Source: Castor canadensis
Lineage: Eukaryota; Chordata; Mammalia; Rodentia; Castoridae
Direction of reading: 5' to 3'
Assembly: GCF_047511655.1 (NCBI RefSeq)
Contig: NC_133398.1
Location: 50,535,638 to 50,599,637, forward strand
DNA length: 64,000 bases
Part shown: in pieces, positions 23,371-36,041 of the stretch
How the letters are laid out: each line of letters starts with the position of its first letter
Position numbering within the stretch: the stretch's first letter is position 1
Notes under the pieces: generated by a model
Seen by the model: the letters and a program-made list of their open reading frames with translations, nothing else
What the model was told of the DNA's origin: nothing
Database searches by the model: none
Made by a program: the position numbers and the translations under genes

Positions 23371-24466
23371 CTTTTTTTAGTAGGATGTATTTGTTGTGCA
23401 TGGTATATTCGTTGTAACAATTCCAAATAGGCTTATATTGTACATTGACTAGATCATCCCAACTGTCTCTTCCTCACTACCCCTTCCTCATCCCACTTAA
23501 AGCATTTGCAATAAGTTTCTTTGTTCTATTTCATATAAGCATATGAAGTCCATTCACAATATACTCCCACCTTAGTATATTTCATCCAGCCTTCCCCTCA
23601 CAAATACCCCCTTATGCACACTGTACCTATTTTAGAGTCTTGTTTTCATTATTATTTAAGTAGTTGTTTCAAGGGGTTTCTCAATGTGTCCTCACTGTGA
23701 GTCTACTTTACTTTGGTCTGCTGAACCCTTTCCATTGCTTTCTCTTAGCCTTTTACCTCCCACCCCCCATTTTTCACCCCCATTTTTTAATAGCTTTCAT
23801 ATCCTTATATTCTCTACCTTCACAAATGTTATATTTTCTGATATTGCTGATACTTTATCCTTCTCCTTTCCTTTTCCTCCTTCCCTGAGTCCCATAGAGT
23901 ATTTCCACTATTATACACATGTTCTACATGTGAGTGTATATTATCATGTTTGTTATCATGTATATGTTTGTATTTTGGATCTATCTTCCACATATGAGAG
24001 AAAACATGTAGCCTTTGTCTTTCTGAGCCTGGCTTACTTCACTTACATGATGTCCTCCAATTGCATCCATTTACTTTCCAACCACATGTCATTATTCCTT
24101 ATGACTGAGTAAAACTTCATTGTGTATATATACCACGTGTTCTTGATCCATTCATCAGTTGTAGGGCATCAGGACTGTTTCCATAGCTTGGCTATTGTGA
24201 ATAATGCTGCTATGAACATTGGTATACTGGTGTCTCTATTGTATCTTCTCGGCTTATGTTCCTTTGGGTATATGCCCAGAAGCAGTGACACTGTTCTATC
24301 TTTAGCTTTTTGAGGAATCTCCATACTCCTTTCCATAATGGTTGTACTAATTTGCACTCCCACAAACAGTGCAAAGAGTTCCTGTTACACCACATCCTCA
24401 CCAGAATTTGTTGTTGTTGTTGCCCTTGAATATGGCCATTCTATCTGGGGTGAGATGAAATCTAAG
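23371..24466 (-). mobile_element. 5'-truncated L1, antisense
   Basis: It starts with an L1 3' end ('ggcttatattgtacattgac', also seen at 61590) and runs through ORF2 C-terminal sequence in antisense; minus-strand pieces such as 24169-24363 carry [12 protein letters not shown]-type text. It is truncated within ORF2 and interrupts the older fragment to its left. Confidence 0.75.
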
Positions 24467-25544
24467 TGTGGGGTGAATTGCTTCAGTAGGAGGAAGGCAC
24501 TTCAGTTGGGATATCTGTCATCTCTAATTCAGATGTGAAATGATTTTTTGTCCCTTGCCTTCTTTTCTTCTCCACCACTTCGTGAGGAAATTAGTTTAGG
24601 AGCAGGGCTACCTAGACATGTTTAGATAAACGTGACAATCTTTGTGATTGCTTAACACGTTTCACATATTAGGACACTTTTTGCTCTTTGCTTATTGCTC
24701 ACTTTTTTAACATAATTTTCTTTATGTATATGTTGATATTACATTTAAAATTTTCTTTTTGCAAATAGTGGATCAGAGTTTTATTTTAATATATAGCACA
24801 GTCATTGTCATTTGCATATCCAGCTGCTAAGTTTTATTTCTCTAAAATACAAAGCTAGTATCATTTGGCATGTTATCTTTATTTTCAACATAATTATATA
24901 TAAGTAGCTGTAGGAGCTAGTAAACACAACACACATATGGACATATACATGTACACATACTACTATTAAAATAAAAAAATGTTTCCCATGTGAAATCATA
25001 AAAAATTTTATACAACATTAGTGATATAACAAGAAGAATGGGTTTTACTTTGGGGAAAACTGTATTGTATGTACTCCACATTTATTTTAAATTCTCAGAC
25101 TGTGGGGTAACCAATGTGTTCTAAATCTTGAGTGTATTTCCATTGAATGATGTGTGTGTGTGTGTGTGTGTGTGTGTTCACATGCAGATTTGCATTAATG
25201 CTTCCTTCATCTCCTGGGAGGATTAACATACCACATCACTAATTTATTCCTTGGTGAAAACTGGTTAAGAAGATTTGTTCTAATTAATTGACACTGTTTC
25301 TTAAGATTGTGGGAGTTTTGACCCAATAATGAAATGGAGTGGGTTAATGGAATTGCTCTGGGAAGTCAGAGAGATTGCTTTGGGGCATTGCCTGTTGGGT
25401 GTGAGGAAAAATGACTGTGTGAACTCAGATCCACATTCCTTGGGACCACATTATTCCAACTTGGAAAGAAATTATCACTTTTTTCTGGCCCTATTTCCCT
25501 AATCTTTACAAACAAAACTTTCGTGTATGTACATATAATGTGCT
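24467..25544. other. AT-rich non-coding stretch
   Basis: I recognise no gene, RNA or intact repeat. A (TG)14 microsatellite lies at about 25150-25178. Confidence 0.6.
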
Positions 25545-28125
25545 TATTCATTTAGTTTAATGGTATTTTGTGTCAAAATTCTTTTTCTGCCCCCCGCACT
25601 TCTCTCACCTATCCCCCTTCACCTGATTCCTGGAACAGTTTCAACAGGTATAAGTTTTACATTTACATATATGTGTATACATTGTATGCACCATATTCAT
25701 CCTCCTACCCCTTTTTCTGCCAACTCCCTTACCCACCAGTGCCAACCAGCCCCTGCTCCCCACAGAACCAGTTCTGCCTTCCTGTTCTCTGATTTTGTAG
25801 AAGAAAAAGCGTAAAATATAGAACTAGAAACATGACATTTTGCTAGTCTGAGATAAAGATAGCTACATAGGGAGTTCCCTTGTGTTATTCCCATGCATAT
25901 GTGTTTTACAGCTCCAATTGATTTGCCTCTTCCAGTCCTCTTCACTCCTCCCTAGTCCACTTCCCATGGTGGCCCCGGAGAGTTTAAAATTACTATATTC
26001 ATTATTGTACAATGACTATGTCAACCTCATTCAAGTTTTTGGTCTCCTTCCCTTGCATTCTCCCTCCCTTGCACAGCCTCCCCTAAGTGTGACCCATGCC
26101 CCATACTATTGCTGCATTTGTTTTAAGTCTATAATCCACATATGAAGGAGAACATGTGGCTTTTAGACTTCTTAGACTGGTTACATTCACTTAAGGTGAT
26201 ATTCTCCAATCCCATCTATTTACCTGAGAATGACAAAATTTCGTTCTCTTTTGTGGCTGAGTAAAATTGCATTATGTATAAATTCTACATTTTCTTAATC
26301 CATTTGTCAGTACTGGGGCATCTTGGTTGTTTCCATAGCTTAGCTATTGTGAATAGTGCTGCAATAAACATAGATGTGCAGGTGCCTTTGTTGTAGCCTG
26401 ACTCATATTCCTTCGGGTATATCCCTAGGAATGGTATTGTTGGATCATATGGCAGATCTACTTCTAGTTTTTTAAGGAGCCTCCATACTGTTTTCCATAG
26501 TGCTTGTATTAGCTTACATTCCCACCAGCAGTGTGTGAGAGTTCCTTTTTTCTCGCATAATCACCAACATTTGTTTGTGGTGGTGTTCTTGATGGTACCT
26601 ATTCTAACAGGAGTGAAATGGAATCTTAGTGTGGTTTTGATTTGTGTTCCCTTAATGTCCAGGGATGGTGAGCCTTTTTTCATGTGTTTTTTAGCCATTT
26701 TGATTCCTTCCTTTGAAAAAGTTCTGTTCAGTTCAGTGGCCCATTTCTTTATTGGGTCATTGATTTTGGGGGAGTTCAATTTTTTGAGCTCCCCATATAT
26801 TCTGGTTATCAGTCCCTTATCTGATGTATAGCTAGCAAAGGTTTTCTCCCATTATGTGTGTGGTCTCTTCAATTTAGAGGCCATTTCTTTTGTTGTGCAG
26901 AAGCTATTTAATTTCATGTGGTCCCATCTGTCAATCCTTTCTCTTATTTGCTGAGCCATTTGTGTTCTACTGAGGAAGTCTTTGTTATGCTTATTGCTTC
27001 CAGTGAATTCCCTGATTTTTCCTGTACTAGCATCAAGGTTTCAGGTCTAAAATTAAGGTCCTTAATTCACTTTGAGTTGATACTTGTACTGGGTGACAAA
27101 CATGAATCTAGTTTCAATTTTCTGCAGTCAGATATCCAGTTTTCCCAGCAACATTGTTGAAGAGGCTGTCTTTTTTCCATCATATGTTTTTTGGCAAAAA
27201 TTAGGTGGGCATAGATGTGTGGATTCATATTGGGCTGTCAATTCTGTTCTACTAGTCTTCATGTCTGTTTTTGTGTCACTACCATGCTGTTTTTATGGCT
27301 CTGTAGTGTAGTTTGAAGTCAGATATTGTGATACCTCCAGCATTACTCTTTTTGCTCAGTGTTGCCTTGGCTATTAGAGGTCTTTTGTGTTTCAAAAATG
27401 AACTTTAGGGTTGATTTTTCAATCTCTGTGATGAGTGTCATTGGGATTTTGATGAGAATCACACTGAACATGTAGACTGCTTTTGGTAGCATAGCCATTT
27501 TTACTATGTTGATTCTGCCAATCCATGAGCATGGGAAACATTTCCATCTTCTGTAATATTCTTTGATTTCTTCTTCAGTGGTTTGCAGTTTTCCTTGTAG
27601 AGGTCACTTACATCCTTTGTTAAGGTTATTCCTAGGTATATGAATTTTTTTTGAGGCTATTGTAAAAGGAATTGTTTTCCTAGAATCTTTTTCAATGTGT
27701 TCATTGTTGGTGTATAGCAAGACTACTGATTTTTGTAAGTTGACTTTGTATCCTGCTACTTTGCTAAAGATGCTTATGGTGTCTAGAATTTTTTTTGTGG
27801 AGTTTTTCAGATCTTTTAGATATAAGATCATGTCATCTGTGAATAGGGATAGTTTGACTTCTTTATCTATTTGTATTCCTTTTATTTCTTCTTCCTGCCT
27901 TATTGCTCTGGCTAGGAATTCCAAAACTATCTTGAATAGGAGTGGAGAAAATTGGCACCCTTGCCTTGTTCCTGACTTTACCCCTAAAATCAGGAAATGG
28001 TTTCAGCTTTCCCCATTAAGTATGATGTCGGTTATAGTTTTGTCATATATAGCTTGCATTATGTTGAGGTACATTCCTTCTATTTCTAGTTTCATCAGAG
28101 ATTTTATCATAAAATTGTGTTGAAT
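25545..28125 (-). mobile_element. 5'-truncated L1, antisense, with RT fragment
   Basis: An antisense L1 runs from its 3' end (25545) to within the RT domain. On the minus strand 27604-27924 holds RT sequence with the catalytic motif as FTDD, better kept than in the L1 at 1542-7556, and 26561-26779 is ORF2 C-terminal. Stops and frameshifts separate them. No TSD found by eye. Confidence 0.85.
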
Positions 28126-28548
28126 TTTTCTCCCCTGTGCAGAAATTCCCAAGTGCCCTCTTCACGCCTCACTAACCTGCCCTGAGCATCATATGGCTGC
28201 TGCTTCTTCCATCTTTGTTTCTCATTGTCAGTTTTCTTAAAGTGTACATAACCACTAAGTGAAAGCAGAAATTGAAAGTTTTAGGATTGTCAGAAACTCC
28301 CATATGAAAGAGCTTATCCCCTACTAATAAGTATTTTTTGAAATAAGAAAATATCCTTCTTAGAATGATGTAACAACAGCTGTACCAAAAGGAAACAAGC
28401 AGGATCCCTTTTACCCTGGAAGCTATTGTGACATTTAGAGAGAATGAGAGCCTTTGGTCATAAAAGGAGTCTTGGCAGTCAAGTTTCTCTTCTGTGTGCA
28501 AGTTTGTCTCCTGGCAGACTTTCTCTAGAAGTAAAGCAGGCTCTTTTC
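28126..28548. other. Unassigned stretch between L1 and block D2
   Basis: A minus-strand frame of 127 codons (28172-28555) is present but resembles no family that I know and has no support in the D1 paralogue. I do not call a gene. Confidence 0.4.
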
Positions 28549-31500
28549 TGGACAAACTGATCCAAATATTGGAAGAGGTCTCTTCCTTAACTTTGTATCT
28601 GAGAATGTAAAAATCCTCCCAGCTTCAGGCAGGTCTTGTCCTCTTTGGCCAATGAATAGCTCTGTGGAATAGAAAGGGTCAGCATTTGTCCCTTGCCTCC
28701 TGCTTCTTATGAACTTAAGTTCTATGCAAAAGCCATCTCTGTGTTGAAAATTCTGATTTTTTGTTGACTACTAGAACTTCATGTTTGCAGAGTGGTAGAA
28801 TGTTGCAAATCAAGAGCCAAAATTATCTTGTGTTGTCTCAACTACTCTATGAGGCAAAACATCATTATTACTATAAGGTAATACTTTTGGAGTGTTTTTT
28901 AATCATAGCAGTACAGTAATTTTCATCAACACTAAAGAATGTTGGAACATCTGAAATCTATGGAAAAGATTTCCCCATGTGGCTCTTACCTGTATAACTG
29001 ATATTCCCACCATTGTAGAGCAATGATGGGGTCTTTAAAAGAGCACACAAAAAGAAGACCAAAACTAATTTCTTGTCTTTTAAAGGAAACTACAATTGAG
29101 ACAGTAAGAGTCATCATGAGCTCTGTTTGCTGTGATTCCCTGTGAAGGAAGCATACCTAGCATTAAGGGTTTAGGGTACCTTCCCAGCACCCCAGTCATG
29201 AACACTGGACAAAACATCATTATTTCAGGCAACACCATGTTGCCTGAAACTGATGGTATTTGTGACACATGGGCTGTAAGTGTGCTGTCTGGGGACATAG
29301 GAAAAGTTCTCTGTGACTCTGTATTTATGTGGGTCATTTGTATTGTGCACACAAGCCGGCAAACATCTCAGTAACAGCAGTGTTTTTGTTTTGGATTTTG
29401 TTAAATGTTTGCACAATCAAAATCACATATTTTAAAGATAAAGACAAATAGGTAATATGGAGTCCAGGTTGTGGGTTAGTCATCTATTTTGATGCTAACT
29501 TTACATAACCATATATAATTATAGTAATGTAATTGTTTTCAGTGTGAAAAACTTGATTAGAAGCTCTTTCAAAAATGCTCACTGTTTTCTTAAAGGAAGT
29601 TCATAATGTTCTTTTTCTGAGTCATACTAAAGTCATTTGGGCATGGACAACTCAATCATGGAATGGAAAGAAAAAAAAGAAGAGATTCTTCCCCAGGGTT
29701 TATCATAAGAGGATAGGAAACCCACTAGTTTGGAGGAACTACTCCAAATTAGTACCACTACTACTACTGATTTGTTTTCCTTGGGAATGGGAACAGCTGC
29801 CTGGAAGGAAGAGGTCTCTTATGGAATTACTAAGGCCCAAAGAAGATACTAGAGCCTACAAAGCTGTACAGTGGGTAGAGTGGAAAGTGCTTGGTGCTTT
29901 TTGTTTGTTCTTAAACTCACACAAACTCATTCTTTGTCAGATGAACAGCTAGCAAAGATTTTCTCCCATTCTGAAGGTTGTCTCTTCCCTTGGATAATTA
30001 TTTTTCTTGCTGTGCAGAAGATATTTAATTTGATGCAATCCCATTTCTCAATTCTACCCTTTATTTATTGAGCTACTGGAGTTCTATGCCAATTTACTCT
30101 ACTCAACTGAAAATACATTCTTTTTCCTCAAACTCTCTTCTTTAGTTTTATCTTGGCATTGTCAAAATTTGGCCCAGTTCCTCACAGTCAGTTAGTATAA
30201 CTGATCCACCACCCAATTCTACAAATAAAAGGCATCAAGAAGATGGCAAGCCAGGTAGTCCTGAATCTTTTGTTGTCTCAGTCCTCCTCCTTTGATATGC
30301 TGGACTCTCCTCATGTCTCTAGAACTGCTTCCACTTCCACACTTGTCATCCTTCATGGAGCCCTTCCAGACTTGAGATCTGAGACTTAGCTCTGATTTTG
30401 CTCTTTCCTCTATGCTCATCATGACCCAGACTCTTAAGTTTCTGGTAACAGGAATTTAAAGCCTTATGGAAATATGAATAAATGGATAGAAATGTGTAGA
30501 ATTTCAATGAGTCCTATGTACCTATATCTCTGATTTCCACAACATGTATTAAAAGTACATACAATATTATGAAGGCACATTCTGAAATACAAAAATTAAA
30601 ATATAGCATGTAAACATAATGGTGCCAATTAAGGAATTACATAATATGGCTAGTATAAGTATATGAAATTTTTCAGTGAAAGAGATGAAAGGGAGCTGAA
30701 GGAGAAGACTTTCCATTACTTAGGCAGGATTCTACTGGAAAACACTGATCAGTTCAGAACTAACTGTAATTCTTATGGTCAGAAATATCTCCAGAGATCA
30801 TAAAAGAGCTGAGGACTCAGGGTGAGATTTTCTAGCTGTCAGTGGTGACTACACATTCATTTTTTTAAATGGGCATAATAATAGAACCTGGCACTGTCTG
30901 CTTTACTCTGTTGTCCTCGATGACTTAATGTGGTGGGCCACATGGTAGGTGGTTAGTACATATGAAAAAGAAGAGCGGGGCAAATTTAGGATAGATTTTT
31001 TAATACTAGGAATGGTGCCTAGGCTACAGCCATACTACTGTAAACACACCTGATCTAGGAAGGTAAGCAAGGATGGACCTGGTTGGTTCTTATTGGGAGA
31101 ACAATGTCTAACTGACAAGGAACACCTTACACAATTTCATGCTTTCATTCCTTTTATTAACATTTTCCTTGCTGTTTAGAACTATTCAGTGGATGGAAAT
31201 TTCCTTAAAGTTTGCATTTTCTTTGCTTCTTGTTGGACACAGTAGAATAATATTGATTTCTGAGTTCATTTATCCCCTGGAGAAGACCTTGATACAATGA
31301 ACCCCTGTCTATTATCCAGAAAGAAGTACATGCTCTCCAAAATCTGACTCCTAGGGCCAGGTAAGATGGTTCACTCCTATAATTCCAGTACTAAGGTGAC
31401 TTAGGAAGAAAGAGCACAAGTTTAAGGCTAGCCTGGCTTACATAGTGAGTCCCAAACAAGCCTGGGTTACCTAAAACCTTGACACACACACACACACACA

Positions 31501-31615
31501 CACACATCTGAACTCTTCTCTTTATTATAAACTCTTGTTAGTTGGCTTGTACGTCTTTCTTGACTCTCTGTTTTAGGCTGGATTCAGCAAGTCTGGAAAC
31601 AATCCCTGGATTGGG
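28549..31615 (+). repeat. Duplicated block D2 (paralogue of D1)
   Basis: Collinear with 1-1541, 7557-7700 and 9620-11610. It lacks the 6-kb L1, the small L1 end at 10675 and about 1.9 kb (7700-9620 of D1), the latter probably by deletion or a different ancestral state. No gene seen in it. Confidence 0.8.
31350..31506 (+). mobile_element. B1-like (7SL-derived) SINE with (CA)n tail
   Basis: 'gccaggtaagatggttcact cctataattccagtacta' (split) is the left end of a B1/Alu-type 7SL-derived SINE, followed by 'agcctggcttacatagtgag' and a (CA)12 run at 31483-31506. The degraded orthologous copy is at 11300. Confidence 0.75.
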
Positions 31616-32815
31616 GTATGGATAGTTTCTTTGAGCCCACACCTGCTCATTACCCTTACATAGATCTCTTAGCCATCTTGTCTCTGTTCTACGCCATCAT
31701 TTACTCTCAATATTGTTGAGCTGAATATAGCTAAATTATGTTTTATCACTAAATTTCCCCACTGGGATATTGCTTTCATTCTTTCATTTTCAGTAGGTTC
31801 AAGCATTATTTTGTTTTCTCTATCCCCCAGTCATTGTAATGTAAAAGGTGACAACTTTTGCTTTCTATGAAAAAGAAAGTGAAAAATAAATCTATTTGCT
31901 ATATTGCATTCTATGTGGGAAAATGGTACACTCTATTTAGTTTACCATATTTATATCCATTTGTTCACATCAGGACACAAACAGCTCTCTTTCCCTTGCT
32001 AATTATTAGCTAAGGTATAATCTCTTTGGGATATGTGGATTCTAATACAAAACTTGTCTTTAAAAATCAAACTGTTGTGTTCTCAGTCATGTATTTTGAC
32101 TGGGGATGATATACCTTTCTAGAGGAGGAAAATTAGTTGGGGGAATATAAACAAATCTTAGATATTTGTTTTGTGATCCTCCAAATCTGAACTCTAATAA
32201 AAGCTTTTTTTTTCACTATTTATTTGTTTTTCTTAATATTTCTTTTATCCCTGAAGAAGCACTGGCATTGAGATGAAGAAAAATGTTTGAAACATCTTTG
32301 TTACAAACCTATAGACAATAAATGATTGTGACCAGAGGACTTTCTCACTATTACATGTTTGACCACAGTTCACATAGTTTGGGGCTGCAATTGACTGTAT
32401 TAGATGTGTTGCTTATGTTTAAACTTCAGAGCTTGTGAATGTACTGTAGACTATGGAAGTTAAACACAAATTGATAGTATGTTATTTAGCTCTAATAAAG
32501 TTATTCAACATATTAATAATGTCAATATTGACTATATTTGATATTATCTAATAGTAAAGTTAAAAATAAGTATCTCAAAGGAGACTAAGGTGGTGGATAG
32601 CTGACAGACCCTGGGACCTTGACCTGCATGATTTCAGATAAATACTCCAGATTTTCATGGTAGCAAGGATTGGGTAATCTTGCTTTTACTGTCAACTAAA
32701 ATACTGAAAATACATAGGGGGCACATAATATTAAATGCCCAACCATTTAACAAAGATATGGAAAATGTCATAAAAAATAATCAACACAAATCCTGGAAAT
32801 AAAGTGTTCCTTAAA
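31616..32815. other. AT-rich non-coding stretch
   Basis: No gene, RNA or recognisable mobile element on either strand. Short open frames are at chance level for AT-rich DNA. Confidence 0.6.
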
Positions 32816-35430
32816 TCAAATAAAGAATAGAGTTGTAAGCTACTCCAGTAGACTAGACCAAGTGGAAGACAGAATTTTAGGGCTCAAAACCAAAATAGAT
32901 ATTAAAGAAAAGAGAACAATCAGTAGATTCGTCTGCAAAAGGAGCATGCAAGAAATCAGTGATTCCATTAAAAGACCAAACCTGTGAATCATGGGCACTA
33001 AAAAAGGAGAAGAGTTGCAAACCAAAGGTATATGTAAAGTATTCAACAAAATAATAGCAGAACATTTCCCAAATCTTGAGAAAGAGATGCCCATTCAGGT
33101 ACAGGAAGCATCCAGGACACCAAAGAGACTTGACCAAAGTAGAATCTCTCCATGGCATATTATCATTAAAATAACTAGCACAGAGAACAAGGAAAGAATA
33201 TTGAAGGCTGTAAGAGAGATAAATCCAATAACCTAAGAAAGGAAAACTAATCAAAATAACAGATTTCTCAACAGAAACTTTAAAAGCAAGAAGGACATGG
33301 AATGAGGTATTTTGAGCACTGAAAAAAAAACAATTTCAGTCCTAGGATACTCAACCCATGAAAGCTATCATTCAAATCTGATGAAAGAATTAAAGTCTTC
33401 TATGATAAACAGAAACTAAGAAATATATGACCACCAAGCCACCACTACAGAAGATTCTGAAAGGAAACCTGCATGCAGAACATGAAAACAAATATAACCA
33501 TGAAATGATGGGAAATATTAAATCTCAAGAGAAAAAAAGACAAGTATTCATACAGTAGCAGAGAATCCAAAAACAAAAACAACTAAGTAGCAGGAATCAC
33601 TACATAACTCTCAATATTAACACTAAATGTAATGGAATCTACTCCCCCATCATAAGACATCACTTGGCAAAAAAGATTAAAAAAGGAAGATCTGAAAATC
33701 TGTTGTTTATAAGAATTCACCTTATTGACAGAAATAAACACTGTCTTCGGGTGAGATGGTGGAAGATTTACCAAGAAAATGGCCCCAGGAAACAGGCAGG
33801 ACTAATAATACTTATATCAGGTAAAGTGGATTTCAAACCTAAATTAGTTAGAATAGACAAAGAAGGACACTTCATATTAATAAAAAGGGCAATACATCAA
33901 GAGGAAATAACAATTATCAACTTATAATCACCCAATGTTGGTGTTTCCAATTTCATTAAACATACTCTAATGGACTTAAAATCACAGATAGACCCCCAAT
34001 ACAGTGGTAGAGGGAAAATTTAATACTCCTCTATGACCAATAGATAGGTCATCTAGATGAAAAAATCAACAAAGAAATTTTAGAATTGAATGACAACATA
34101 GATCTAATGGGCCCGACAGATGTCTATAGGGTACTACATCTTGCAACAGTATAATATACATTCTTCTCAGCAGCCCATGGAACTTTCTAGAAAATAGATC
34201 ATATCCTAGAGCACAAAGCAAGTCTCAACAAATACAAGAAAATTAAAATAACCCCCTGCATGCTGTCTGACCACAGTATAATGAAATTACAACTCAACAA
34301 CAAAAGAAGTAGCAGAAAATTGGAGGTTGAACAACACGTTGCTCAATGATCAGTGGATCATAGAAATAAGGGAGGAAATCAAAAGATTCCTGGAATTAAG
34401 TAAAATGAAAACACAACCTATCAGAACCTATGAGACACAGCAAAGGCAGTCCTAAAAGGAAAGTTTAAAGCCATGAGCACATATATTAGAAACACAGAAA
34501 TCTCAAATAAATGACCTAAGGTTGCATCTCAAACTCCTAGAAAAACGAACAAGGTAAACTCAAAGCAAGCAGAAGGAGAGAAATAAAAAAGGGCTGAAAT
34601 CAATGAAATAGAGATAAAAAAACTGAATCAAGAAACAAAAAGCTGGTTCTTGAAAGAATAAACAAGATTGACAAACCCCTGGCAGTATGACTAAAATGAG
34701 GAGGAAAAGACCCAAATTAACAAAAACAGAAATGAAAAGGTGGATAAAACAACAAACACCAAGGAAAATCAGGAAATCATCACGGAATACTTTGAAAGCT
34801 TATATTCAAATAAGTTAGAAAAGCTAAAAGAAATGGACAAATTTCTAGATACATATAACCATCCAAAATCAAACCAAGAGGATATTAATAATCTAAGCAG
34901 ATCTGTAACATGCAATGAAATTGAAGCAGCAATGAAGTGTCTCTCAAATCAGAAAAGTCAAGTCCTGATAGATTCTCTGCTGAATTCTACTAGACATCTG
35001 AACTAATACCAACACTCCTTAAATTTTTCCATGGAAATAGAAAGGAAAGGAACACTGCCAGACTCATTTTAGGAAGCCAGTATTATACCTACCCCAAAAC
35101 CTGAACAAAAAAAGAGAGCTACAGCCAAACTCTTTAATGAACATAGAGGTAAAAATCCTCAATAAAAAATGGTAAACTGAATTTAACAACATATCAAAAA
35201 GGTCATACACCATGACCAAGTCAGCTTCATTCCTGGGATGCAGCAATGATGCAACATATGCAAATCATTAAATGTAATACACCATATTAACAGAAGGAAA
35301 TACAAAAAAACACTTGATCATCTCAATAAATGCAGAAAAAGCCTTGGGTAAAATTCAATGTTCTTTTGTGATAATGCGCTGATGAAAGTAGGGATAGAAG
35401 GAATTGACCTTAACATAATAAAGGTTATAC
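32816..35430 (+). mobile_element. Internal L1 fragment, sense strand
   Basis: This is the only long sense-strand L1 in the window. It begins in ORF1 ('agtggaagacagaattttag') with an ORF1 C-terminal RNA-binding piece at 32991-33236 (RTPKRLDQSRISPWHIIIK), continues through the endonuclease ('cttctcagcagcccatggaa' near 34160) and into the ORF2 linker (34740-35006, EMDKFLDTYN). It ends abruptly within RT at about 35430, directly against the 5'UTR of an IFN pseudogene. It has neither a poly(A) tail nor a 5' end, so it is a rearranged piece. Confidence 0.85.
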
Positions 35431-35493
35431 ACTAGAGGAAAAGGTCCAGGATCACCCACCTCTGCCATGCCAGAACCATCTTCAATATCCTAA

Positions 35494-36041
35494 ATGACTC
35501 TACCCTTTCCTTTACTGTTGGCCTTGGTGGTGGTCAGTTACAGGTAAATGTGCTTCCTGGGCTATGACCTTCCTCAGGCCCATATTCTCAGAAACAAGAA
35601 GGAATTGATACTCCTGGGACACACGAGGAGAATCTCTTTTCAGAAATGATTTTAGATTCCCCCAGGAGGAGGTTGATGGCAAGAAGGTCCAGAATGCTCA
35701 AGCCATCTCTGTCCTCCATGAGAGGACACAGCAGATCTTTGATCACTTCAGCACAAAGGACTCCTCTGCTGCTTGGGAGAAGACCCTTCTGCACAAATTC
35801 TGCACTGGCTTTTCTCAGCAGCTGAAAGACCTGGAAGCCTGTCTGACACAGGAGGTGAGGAAGAGCCTCCTCTGATGCATGAGGACTCCACACTGACTGT
35901 GAGGAAATACTTCCACAGGATCATTCTCTACCCAAAGGGAAGAAATACAGCCATTGTGCCTGGGAGGTTGTTGGAGTAGAAATCAAGAAATCCTTCTCTT
36001 CCTCAGCAAATTTGTGAGAAGAATCAAGGAGTTAGGAATGA
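35494..36041 (+). pseudogene. IFN-alpha-like pseudogene 2
   Basis: It has an IFN-alpha-like 5'UTR (ggatcacccacctctgcc, 35443), then ATG at 35494 with MTLPFPLLLALVVVSYR and an early stop at 35545. Downstream the body matches pseudogene 1 at nucleotide level: 'tgatactcctgggacacacg', 'cagcagctgaaagacctgga', 'gaggaaatacttccacagga', 'gtgcctgggaggttgttgga'. Several stops and frameshifts (e.g. TGA near 35873) destroy it, and the end is near 36041. It lies in an island of about 650 bases between a sense L1 fragment and an antisense L1. No promoter is left, because the L1 joins directly to the 5'UTR. Confidence 0.88.

Noticed and set aside
23684-24112. 142-codon plus-strand open frame rich in Pro, Phe and Ser
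   Set aside because: Lies in an antisense L1 3' region with pyrimidine-rich sequence; no family resemblance.
27695-28123. 142-codon plus-strand open frame
   Set aside because: Antisense of L1 reverse transcriptase; the matching minus-strand RT fragment is clear.
28172-28555. 127-codon minus-strand frame
   Set aside because: No family resemblance and no paralogous support; length is possible by chance in 64 kb.
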